NCBI GenBank assembly: GCA_025060675.1 | Contig: JANXBI010000065.1 | Coordinates: 1-20,773, forward strand | Reading direction: 5' to 3' | DNA length: 20,773 nucleotides | Source of the DNA: Candidatus Caldatribacterium sp. | Lineage (GTDB): Bacteria; Atribacterota; Atribacteria; Atribacterales; Caldatribacteriaceae | In this document: positions 7,206 to 13,738 of the stretch, one piece after another | Layout: each line of letters begins with the position of its first letter | How positions within the stretch are numbered: position 1 is the first letter of the stretch | Translations under genes and position numbers: made by a program | Notes under the pieces: model-generated | What the model was told of the DNA's origin: nothing | Seen by the model: the letters and a program-made list of their open reading frames with translations, nothing else | The model's database searches: none

Positions 7206-8234
7206 TCACCCCCTCTCCCGACAAGAATCACGCACCACAAGGATAGGTTCAATAAGCGTCAGGAGTGGATATTCCTTCCTCCCCTGTAAGAATTGTAGCA
7301 AATACTCTACCCCAGTTCTACCCATTTCATACTTTGGTTGCCGCACCGTGGTGAGTGATGGATGTACGTATGAGGCAAGGAGGACATCATCAAAACCCAC
7401 AATGGACATGTCTTCGGGAACACGTACTCCTTCACTCAAGAAGGCCTTGAGTGCTCCCAAAGCCACAAGATCAGAACTTGCTACGACTGCTGTAGGAAGT
7501 CGTGGTGCCTCAAGAAGCCGTCTCCCAAGGGTAAACCCAATCTCTACTCGGTTTTTTTGCGCCTTTTCCACGAGAACCCACTCATCTCTCAAAGGTAATC
7601 CTTTTCGTCGCACAAAGCGCAGAAAAGCCTGCTGGCGCTTCACCAGAGACAGAACATACAAAGGTTCACTGAGATACCCAATGTCTGTATGCCCAAGGGA
7701 TACGAGGTATGAAAGCGCTTTCTCGATTCCCCGCTCGTTATCCACCACGACTGAAGGCCATTTATCGTTTACTGGGTACACGTCAACAAGAACCGCTGGG
7801 ATACCGCTTTCTTCAAGACGTCTCCAGAGACCTTCGTTGAGAAAACTATACGAAACGACTATTCCATCAACCTGGTGCTGTTCTACGAGCTCCATGAAAT
7901 CTTCCTCAAGCTCACTTTCGTAAGAGGTGGCATAGAGAATAACACTATACCCAGATTCTCTGGCTACGTCCGTTACGCCTCGAGCAAGCTCTGCATAGAA
8001 AGGATTTGTGATGTCGGGAACAAAAAGACCAAGAGCGTTTGTTCGTCGCCTCTTGAGGTTTCGAGCCGTGAAGTCGGGACGGTAATGCAACCGCTCAATA
8101 GCTGCGATAATCTTCTGCTGCGTTTTAGGAGAAACTGGCGCAGTACCATTCAAGAAATGCGATACCGTTGACAAGGCAACTCCCGCTTCTTTTGCTACAT
8201 CTCTCATGGTTATCCGGTGTACCCCACGACTCAC
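7206..8234 (-). CDS. LacI-family transcriptional regulator of the sugar operon
   Basis: A regulator of about 342 residues with an N-terminal helix-turn-helix (MRDVAKEAGVALSTVSHFLNG, residues 10-30 when read from GTG 8234), a hinge (ARNLKRRRTNALGLF) and a periplasmic-binding-protein-like effector domain. In this family the hinge Leu inserts into a central CpG of the operator. The only good palindrome of that kind in a promoter region here is AAAACGTTTT at 10302-10311, just downstream of the operon promoter, so autoregulation is likely. The sugar, or a metabolite of it, should be the inducer. Start choice: GTG at 8234 has GGTGGAG 5 bases upstream. GTG at 8258 overlaps the preceding stop but lacks a ribosome binding site, and ATG at 8207 is also possible. 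The gene lies between the dehydrogenase and the binding protein. Confidence 0.94.
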   Translation of the reverse strand: MSRGVHRITMRDVAKEAGVALSTVSHFLNGTAPVSPKTQQKIIAAIERLHYRPDFTARNLKRRRTNALGLFVPDITNPFYAELARGVTDVARESGYSVILYATSYESELEEDFMELVEQHQVDGIVVSYSFLNEGLWRRLEESGIPAVLVDVYPVNDKWPSVVVDNERGIEKALSYLVSLGHTDIGYLSEPLYVLSLVKRQQAFLRFVRRKGLPLRDEWVLVEKAQKNRVEIGFTLGRRLLEAPRLPTAVVASSDLVALGALKAFLSEGVRVPEDMSIVGFDDVLLASYVHPSLTTVRQPKYEMGRTGVEYLLQFLQGRKEYPLLTLIEPILVVRDSCRERG

Positions 8235-8254
8235 AGAACTCCACCCGTGAATGC

Positions 8255-9337
8255 TCACTCTGCTACTATCATGACCTTCAAGGGATTACCCTTCTTTTCC
8301 CGGGCAATCCGCAAGCCCTCCATGAGTTCTTCAAGAGGAAACGTATGAGTGATAAGGCGCTCAACATCAATAAGACCTCGAGCGATACTTTGAATTGCTT
8401 CGGCCCAGGTAAACGGTGCAAGCCAAGAAAAACGAATATTCTTGTCCCAGAAAATGGAAGAAAGGGCAGGGACTTCAATAACATCTTTTCCTCCAGGAAG
8501 ACCGAAATACACGATATTGGAACGGCGCCCAGAAACTTCAAGGGCAAGTTGCATAGCTTCTTTGCTTCCTGTCACCACAATAACTCGATCGGCCATACGA
8601 CCCTCGGTGAGCTGTGCAACGCGTTCCACGACATTCGACGTATAGTAGGGCGATGACACCTCTCGAATGTTTATAAGTTCATCAGCTCCCATCTCTCTAC
8701 CCACTTGAAGTCGAAAATCCTGAGTACCTACAAGGAAAACTTTCCCTGCTCCACTCCGTTTCACAAGAGAAACAACGGAAAGTCCAATAGCTCCAGGACC
8801 GAAAACCACCACCGTATCCCCTAAACCAACCTGGAGGTTCTTAACTCCATACACAGCATTGGCAAGAGGCTCTACAAAGGCACCAGCTTGAAAAGAAACG
8901 TTCTGAGGGAGCTTGTACACATGGGTGTAATGAGAAACAACATACTCAGCAAAAGCACCATGCGTTGAAACCCCAAGCACTTTTTTATTCTCACAGAGGT
9001 TCACAAACCCTCGGTAGCATACTTCGCACGCATTGCAGTACTGGACAGGATTTACGGTAACCCTGTCACCCACAGAGAAAAGTCCCCGTTCTGCTGGGAT
9101 TTTGCCAACTTGAACCACTTCTCCGGAAAACTCATGCCCGAGAATAAGTGGCCCCTTCCCTGTTGGCGTCTCAAGGGGAGAGAAACCCCAATAATATGCA
9201 ACGTCAGACCCACAAATACCACAAGCTCGCACACGGACAAGAACTTCGTCGTCAGCGACACTCGGGGTCGGAACTTCTTCCAACCTCATGTTCTCTGGTT
9301 CATAGAATACCCAAGCCTTCATCGTCGCAGGAACCAT
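8255..9337 (-). CDS. Zinc-dependent medium-chain alcohol/polyol dehydrogenase
   Basis: A 360-residue MDR-family dehydrogenase of the sorbitol/threonine dehydrogenase branch. Catalytic-zinc ligands are visible as C42 (CGICGSD), H68-E69 (GHEFSGEV) and E156 (FVEPLAN). Structural zinc is held by C101, C104, C107 and C115. The nucleotide-binding motif is GPGAIG (180-185). The end of the second beta strand reads VGTQD, without a clear acidic residue at the usual NAD-selecting place, so the cofactor (NAD or NADP) is uncertain. It probably oxidises a polyol, or reduces a keto-sugar, in the pathway of the imported substrate. AAGGAGGGG lies 7 bases upstream of ATG 9337, and 12 bases separate it from the first gene of the operon. 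An inner ATG (MKAW) at codon 6 is a less likely start. Confidence 0.94.
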   Translation of the reverse strand: MVPATMKAWVFYEPENMRLEEVPTPSVADDEVLVRVRACGICGSDVAYYWGFSPLETPTGKGPLILGHEFSGEVVQVGKIPAERGLFSVGDRVTVNPVQYCNACEVCYRGFVNLCENKKVLGVSTHGAFAEYVVSHYTHVYKLPQNVSFQAGAFVEPLANAVYGVKNLQVGLGDTVVVFGPGAIGLSVVSLVKRSGAGKVFLVGTQDFRLQVGREMGADELINIREVSSPYYTSNVVERVAQLTEGRMADRVIVVTGSKEAMQLALEVSGRRSNIVYFGLPGGKDVIEVPALSSIFWDKNIRFSWLAPFTWAEAIQSIARGLIDVERLITHTFPLEELMEGLRIAREKKGNPLKVMIVAE

Positions 9338-9349
9338 AAGCTCCCCTCC

Positions 9350-10270
9350 TTATGCCATGCCAAGTTTGGCGAAGAGATCCCGCAAAAACTTAATGGAATC
9401 AGCAGTAATATCCCAAGCATTAGGCCAAAAGCAAAGATCGATACACCACCAATCCGACGCGTAACCACTTGCTACAATTGCAGGGATAACTTTCTCAAAG
9501 TCGATGTATCCAGTCCCAAAGGGAGCATGCGTACTTGTCTCGCCATCATGAAGGGTATTATCCGAATCGATGAGATGCACATGTCCGATACGACCCTGGA
9601 GCATAGCAACAAGCTCGAGAATACCTCCAGAAAGGGTTTCCTTAGGCTCGGTTTGTTTTGCCCCAACAACAGCGCACATCTGCGCATGGCTCGTATCAAG
9701 GAGAATCTTGAAATTCTCCCGATGCACATCATCATGCATTTTCTTGATCTCACTGGGCTTGTTAAAAATGAACCCAGGCTCGAACTCCCACACGACCATA
9801 ACATCAACGTCTTTCGCTTTATCAGCACACTTTTGAAACATTGCCACAACTCTGTTCCACGTTTCTTCATAGTCCCAGTCTTTTGGGAAGGGCGTACCGG
9901 TTACGGTATCCACGCGGATTTTGTCAAAGCCACAGTCCACACAAAACTCAAGCGACCGATCAAACATGTCCTCATAAGCTTTCACAACTCTTGGATCACC
10001 GCTTGCAAAAGGAAAACTCCAGAGATCAGCTACGTACGCACTAACCCCAAGGTGATACTTCTCAAGAAGCCCAAGCAGCTTTTTCCGATCCTCTTTTGTG
10101 GGATAAAGGTCAGGATGAGCGTGAGGCTTAAAGCCACCAAGTTCAACCCCATCAAAACCCAGCTCTGAAAGGCGTATGATAACTTCATCAAGGGGCACAG
10201 GGTGATCTGCGTAGGGACCGATAGCGTAAGCCCAGCTTCCGATGGAAATCCTGGCTCTACCCAAGAACAT
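9350..10270 (-). CDS. Sugar phosphate isomerase/epimerase family protein, first gene of the operon
   Basis: A TIM-barrel protein of about 306 residues in the AP-endonuclease-2 superfamily (xylose isomerase-like). Candidate metal ligands are E162 or E164 (WEFEPG), D192 (LLDTSH), H232 (HVHLIDSDN) and D278 (CIDLCFW). The last position is usually Glu in ketose 3-epimerases, so an Asp suggests another specificity. It shares little with the second epimerase in this operon beyond the fold, so the pathway seems to use two distinct isomerisation steps. ATG 10270 is given as the start, but AGGAGG ends only about 3 bases before it. TTG at 10264 has better spacing and may be the true start. The gene follows the operon promoter and the LacI-like operator. 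Confidence 0.9.
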   Translation of the reverse strand: MFLGRARISIGSWAYAIGPYADHPVPLDEVIIRLSELGFDGVELGGFKPHAHPDLYPTKEDRKKLLGLLEKYHLGVSAYVADLWSFPFASGDPRVVKAYEDMFDRSLEFCVDCGFDKIRVDTVTGTPFPKDWDYEETWNRVVAMFQKCADKAKDVDVMVVWEFEPGFIFNKPSEIKKMHDDVHRENFKILLDTSHAQMCAVVGAKQTEPKETLSGGILELVAMLQGRIGHVHLIDSDNTLHDGETSTHAPFGTGYIDFEKVIPAIVASGYASDWWCIDLCFWPNAWDITADSIKFLRDLFAKLGMA

Positions 10271-10301
10271 CCCCTCCTTTGAAGGAAATAACGTGTTCGT
10301 A

Positions 10302-10311
10302 AAAACGTTTT
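10302..10311. promoter_or_regulatory. Probable LacI-family operator
   Basis: The perfect palindrome AAAACGTTTT has the central CpG expected of LacI/PurR/CcpA-type operators. It lies about 10-20 bases downstream of the predicted transcription start of the minus-strand operon, a position where a bound repressor blocks the polymerase. A near copy, TAACGTGTTC at 10289-10298, matches AAACGTTTTC (10303-10312) at 8 of 10 positions on the same strand and could be a second weaker site. The regulator would be the LacI-family protein encoded within this operon (inference). Confidence 0.6.
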
Positions 10312-10328
10312 CAACATAAGCTACTATG

Positions 10329-10358
10329 ATTATGACAAAACCACGGTGCTCCTGTCAA
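10329..10358 (-). promoter_or_regulatory. Sigma-70-type promoter of the sugar operon
   Basis: On the minus strand there is a perfect -35 box TTGACA (10353-10358), an 18-bp spacer and a -10 box CATAAT (10329-10334). Transcription should start near 10322, giving a leader of about 52 bases before the ATG at 10270. This is the best promoter upstream of the whole minus-strand gene series, and no comparable one precedes the inner genes. Confidence 0.75.
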
Positions 10359-10476
10359 GGACCCGGAAGGTTTGCGGTGAAATATGATACCATGATGTCT
10401 GTACAGCAACAAAAGCCACAGACTTTAAGAAGTCTCTCAAAAGGGATAACCATAGTGTTTTAAAGGAGGGAAAAGC

Positions 10477-11490
10477 ATGCGATACATGGTTCTTGGCAAA
10501 AGCGGGCTTCTTGTTTCGGAAATCGCCCTTGGTACCATGACTTTCGGCCGAGAAGCTCCTGAAAACGAGTCGGTGCGTATCCTTGAACGATACCTTGAAG
10601 CGGGGGGAAATTTCATCGATACCGCGAATGTTTACAGTCGTGGCGCTTCTGAGAATATCCTTGGACGCGCTCTCAAAGGGAGAAGGGATAGTGTAATCCT
10701 GGCAACAAAGGTTTTCTTCCGAATGGGCGAAGGCCTCTACGACTGTGGAGCGAACAGAAAACATATCCTGCAAGCTGTAGAGGGTAGCCTAAAACGCTTG
10801 CAAACTGATTACATCGATCTTTACCAAATCCACTGTTTTGATCGGATGACTCCTTTCGAAGAAACTTTTGCTACTCTTGCTTCGCTTGTTGAGAGGGGGT
10901 ATGTCCGGTACATAGGTGTTTCAAACTACGCCGGCTGGCAAATTACGAAAGCCGTCGCCCTCTGCGAAAAATGGGGGTATCCACGCCCCATCACAGCACA
11001 AATGCAATACAGCCTTGTTGAACGGAACATTGAAATGGAGGTTATCCCTGCCTGCTACGACGCAGGATTAAGTATTATGGCTTGGGGACCACTGGGGGGA
11101 GGCTTTCTCACCGGAAAATACACTCCGGAAACACCACCCCAAGGGGGACGCATCGCCCGCGCAGAAAAGGATTGGGAGGAAGCTTGGGAACGACGGGCGA
11201 CAGAGAAGAACTTTCGTATTCTTGAAACCCTCAGAAGACTTGCTACCAAATACGGCAAAACGGTGTCTCAAGTTGCCCTCAACTGGCTTCTTACCAAAAA
11301 AGACGTTATCCCTATTCTCGGTGCCCGAACGCTTGCCCAAATCGAAGATAACCTCGGATGTGTCGGGTGGCGACTCGAAGAGGAGGATGTACAACTCCTT
11401 GACACCCTAAGCGCACCACCTGAAATCTACCCATACCGGTTCATCCGGTGGGCTAATGGCCTTGTGTACCGAAAGGAGTATGGTCTATGA
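10477..11490 (+). CDS. Aldo/keto reductase
   Basis: A 337-residue NADPH-dependent oxidoreductase with the (beta/alpha)8 barrel of the aldo/keto reductase superfamily, closest in style to the voltage-gated potassium channel beta-subunit/YajO group. The catalytic tetrad is intact: D48 and Y53 (FIDTANVYSRG), K78 (LATKV) and H119 (LYQIHCFD). The cofactor-binding C-terminal region (PILGARTLAQIEDNLG) is also present. It would reduce an aldehyde or ketone, or oxidise a sugar alcohol. AAAGGAGGG precedes the ATG by 6 bases. It is transcribed away from the sugar operon across a 206-base gap and may share its inducer. A possible -10 is TATGAT (10383-10388), without a good -35. Its last codon and stop overlap the end of the convergent pyruvate kinase gene. 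Confidence 0.94.
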   Translation: MRYMVLGKSGLLVSEIALGTMTFGREAPENESVRILERYLEAGGNFIDTANVYSRGASENILGRALKGRRDSVILATKVFFRMGEGLYDCGANRKHILQAVEGSLKRLQTDYIDLYQIHCFDRMTPFEETFATLASLVERGYVRYIGVSNYAGWQITKAVALCEKWGYPRPITAQMQYSLVERNIEMEVIPACYDAGLSIMAWGPLGGGFLTGKYTPETPPQGGRIARAEKDWEEAWERRATEKNFRILETLRRLATKYGKTVSQVALNWLLTKKDVIPILGARTLAQIEDNLGCVGWRLEEEDVQLLDTLSAPPEIYPYRFIRWANGLVYRKEYGL

Positions 11491-12900
11491 CTCTCCGAGA
11501 CGGTGGAGCCTCACAAGATTCTGATACCCAAGGAAGGGTGAACTGGCTACGAAAACCACAGGATCTCCAAAAGAAGCCATGTTCTGAGACAGAAGGAATT
11601 CCTCTGCTTTTTTGAGGAGGACAACGCTTTCTGCTTCGTGAGGAGGATGCAAGAGTGCCGGCTGCACACCCCAGACAAGGGCGAGCTTTCGGTAAGTCTC
11701 CTCCCTGGGGGTCAGCGCAAGGATTGGCATTCCGGGACGGAAGGAGGAAAGAATCAAGGCAGTAAAGCCAGAGTGGGTAAAAACAACCAAAACCCGCGCA
11801 CCGATACTACAAGCAGTGTGCAAAGCTCCGAAAACAATGGCTTCTGGAAGAATACCACGGGGTTTGTAAAAAGAGGGGATACGGGAAGCAAGGTGATTCT
11901 CCGTAGCCACAATAATTGCCTGCATAACCTGAGTAGCAAGGACAGGATGCTTACCTATTGCCGTTTCCGCTGAAAGCATGAGCGCATCGGCACCGTCGAG
12001 AACAGCATTGGCAACGTCAGTAACCTCTGCGCGGGTAGGATACGCAGTCTCTCGTAAAGACTCAAGCATTTGTGTAGCAATGATGGCGATTTTTCCTCTC
12101 TCCTTAGCAAGAGCAACAAGCATCTTCTGGTACACAGGGACCATTTCTACAGGAACTTCAACTCCAAGGTCTCCTCTGGCGACCATAAGTCCATCGGAAA
12201 CCTCCGCGATTTCGGCTGCGTACTCCAGGGCCTCCTTCCGCTCAATTTTGGCAATAAGGGGAGGAAGAGGTATACCCTTCTCCTTTGCCCATCCCCGAAC
12301 ACGTTCGATATCCTCAGCATCTCGAACAAAAGAAATCGCTACATAGTCAACCCCAAGGCTTAGAGCTACTTCAAGATCTCTTTGGTCTTTTTCTGTAAAG
12401 GTCCGTACAGTTGTTATCGTTTTTGGAAAATGAACCCCTTTCCGAGACCGAAGCACACCTCCTTCAAGAACTCGGGCCTCAAAAGCGTTCTCGGTTTTTT
12501 CGACAACTTCTAACTTCAAGAGGCCATCATCGAGGAGAATGGTATCACCCACCTTAAGGTCTTCAAGAAGGGGAGCATACCGAATGAAGAGGCACTCTGA
12601 GGTTGAGACACCCTCACCAGCTACCACCTTGACAAGAGAACCCGGAACAAGTTCCACTGATCCCCCGAGAACTTCCCCAACACGGATTTTAATCCCTTGG
12701 AGATCGGCAAGAATGGCCACAGGTTTCCCAAGTTTTGCGGAAATCTCCCGAATGGAGCGCACCATTGCTTGATGGAAAGCAAGATCACCGTGGGAAAAGT
12801 TGAGGCGTGCGACATCCATTCCCGCACGCATCATCGCCTCAAGGACGGCATGATCTTGCGAAGCCGGCCCAAGAGTACAGATAATCTTTGTCCGTCGCAT
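11485..12900 (-). CDS. pyk: Pyruvate kinase
   Basis: A 471-residue glycolytic enzyme converting phosphoenolpyruvate and ADP to pyruvate and ATP. It is the short bacterial form without an extra C-terminal domain. Visible active-site elements are R32, N34 and S36 (ARLNFSHGD), the phosphoryl-transfer lysine K218 with metal ligand E220 (IAKIERKEALE), and MVARGDLGVEVP with D244. One oddity is the loop usually reading GPKIR or GPEIR, which here is GIKIR (residues 69-73), a Pro to Ile change. The start is the ATG at 12900 (MRRTKIICTLGPAS, the normal beginning). Only six bases separate it from a perfect TATAAT, so the mRNA is probably leaderless. The 3' end overlaps the convergent aldo/keto reductase gene by six bases. 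Confidence 0.97.
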   Translation of the reverse strand: MRRTKIICTLGPASQDHAVLEAMMRAGMDVARLNFSHGDLAFHQAMVRSIREISAKLGKPVAILADLQGIKIRVGEVLGGSVELVPGSLVKVVAGEGVSTSECLFIRYAPLLEDLKVGDTILLDDGLLKLEVVEKTENAFEARVLEGGVLRSRKGVHFPKTITTVRTFTEKDQRDLEVALSLGVDYVAISFVRDAEDIERVRGWAKEKGIPLPPLIAKIERKEALEYAAEIAEVSDGLMVARGDLGVEVPVEMVPVYQKMLVALAKERGKIAIIATQMLESLRETAYPTRAEVTDVANAVLDGADALMLSAETAIGKHPVLATQVMQAIIVATENHLASRIPSFYKPRGILPEAIVFGALHTACSIGARVLVVFTHSGFTALILSSFRPGMPILALTPREETYRKLALVWGVQPALLHPPHEAESVVLLKKAEEFLLSQNMASFGDPVVFVASSPFLGYQNLVRLHRLGES

Positions 12901-12906
12901 GGCTCC

Positions 12907-12915
12907 ATTATATCA
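12907..12915 (-). promoter_or_regulatory. Extended -10 promoter of pyruvate kinase, predicted leaderless start
   Basis: On the minus strand TGATATAAT is a perfect extended -10 element. Six bases (GGAGCC) separate it from the ATG at 12900, so transcription should begin at or very near the A of the start codon. No -35-like sequence lies at the right distance, as is common for extended -10 promoters. Confidence 0.65.
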
Positions 12916-12919
12916 CGTC

Positions 12920-12928
12920 TGGTAGAAT
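12920..12928 (+). promoter_or_regulatory. Extended -10 promoter of the DUF1624 gene, predicted leaderless start
   Basis: TGGTAGAAT on the plus strand is an extended -10 element. Seven bases separate it from an in-frame GTG at 12936, so the transcript should start at that GTG. It stands back to back with the pyruvate kinase promoter, the two -10 boxes being 10 bp apart. Confidence 0.5.
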
Positions 12929-12935
12929 ACAAACG

Positions 12936-13694
12936 GTGAAAGTGGTGGACCGCAAGAGAAAAGAACGATTCGTCGAAATTGATGCCCTCCGAGGCTGTGC
13001 CATAGTTATGATGCTCCTCTATCACATTCTCTTTGACCTTTTCTTCTTCGGCGACCTCAAGGTAAACCTCTTTTCTCTCTTCTGGCAAGGATATGTTATT
13101 GTTGGTGCCTCCCTTTTTATTGGTCTTGCAGGAATTTCGCTAACCCTGCGCTATAGCAGGGAAAAAGAAAAAGGGAATACTACTCCCTTCCCACAATATC
13201 TGAAACGAGGTTTTCTCCTCCTTGCTTACGGTATGGTGATAACTCTTGTCACATATCTCGCTTTTCCCAAGGCATACATTCGTTTTGGTGTTCTCCACTG
13301 TATTGGGACATCAACCATTCTTGCGTATCCTTTCCTTTCCCGACCCTACCTCGGTTTGCTCCTTGGTCCCGTTTGCATTGTCTTAGGGGATCTCCTCTCT
13401 CGGCGCTCGTTTTCCTTTCCCCTCCTCTTTTGGCTTGGCCTCAGACCGCGTAATTTCCTAACGCTGGATTACTTCCCCCTCCTTCCCTGGTTTGGGGTGG
13501 TACTCCTCGGAGTCTCCATCGGGGACTTGTTGTATCCTTCTGGGAAAAGACGTTTCTTCTTCCCCACCCACCCCCATCCCCTCGTGCAAGGCCTTGCCTT
13601 TCTTGGGAGACATTCTCTCACCATCTATCTCGTCCACCAACCAATCATCCTTGCCCTTCTTTTCGTTCTCGGATTCATTCGTTTCCCCTGGTGA
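12936..13694 (+). CDS. DUF1624/HGSNAT-like multi-pass membrane protein
   Basis: A membrane protein of about 252 residues with roughly seven or eight hydrophobic segments. It opens with FVEIDALRG (12-20) followed by a helix containing H30 (MMLLYHILFDL). This pattern belongs to the DUF1624 / heparan-alpha-glucosaminide N-acetyltransferase-like group, related to other membrane acyltransferases. The C-terminal LGRHSLTIYLVHQPI motif is typical of this superfamily. The likely role is transfer of an acyl group to a cell-envelope sugar, but the acceptor is unknown. GTG 12936 is preferred because of the promoter placement. GTG 12945, with a weak GGTGA upstream, is the alternative. A longer reading from ATG 12888 would overlap the pyruvate kinase start and adds a non-conserved tail. 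Confidence 0.85.
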   Translation: MKVVDRKRKERFVEIDALRGCAIVMMLLYHILFDLFFFGDLKVNLFSLFWQGYVIVGASLFIGLAGISLTLRYSREKEKGNTTPFPQYLKRGFLLLAYGMVITLVTYLAFPKAYIRFGVLHCIGTSTILAYPFLSRPYLGLLLGPVCIVLGDLLSRRSFSFPLLFWLGLRPRNFLTLDYFPLLPWFGVVLLGVSIGDLLYPSGKRRFFFPTHPHPLVQGLAFLGRHSLTIYLVHQPIILALLFVLGFIRFPW

Positions 13695-13702
13695 GCTTGC
13701 GA

Positions 13703-13708
13703 TATAAT
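13703..13708 (+). promoter_or_regulatory. Possible promoter for 6-phosphogluconate dehydrogenase
   Basis: A perfect TATAAT lies 30 bases before the gnd start in the short gap after the DUF1624 gene. It lacks an extended -10 TG, and no convincing -35 is present (TTCGTT at 13678-13683 has a 19-base spacer). It may act as an extra promoter or may be chance. Confidence 0.4.
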
Positions 13709-13738
13709 TAACACAGAAAAGTAAAGGGAGGTATAACC

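Noticed and set aside
9110..10168. 352-residue plus-strand open frame
   Set aside because: It lies opposite the sugar isomerase and the 5' part of the zinc dehydrogenase gene, crosses their boundary, has no recognisable domain and no ribosome binding site, and the minus-strand proteins are clear family members.
12888..12935. ATG 12888 as start of the DUF1624 protein
   Set aside because: It would lie inside the pyruvate kinase start and upstream of the plus-strand -10 box, and the added residues do not resemble the family N-terminus.
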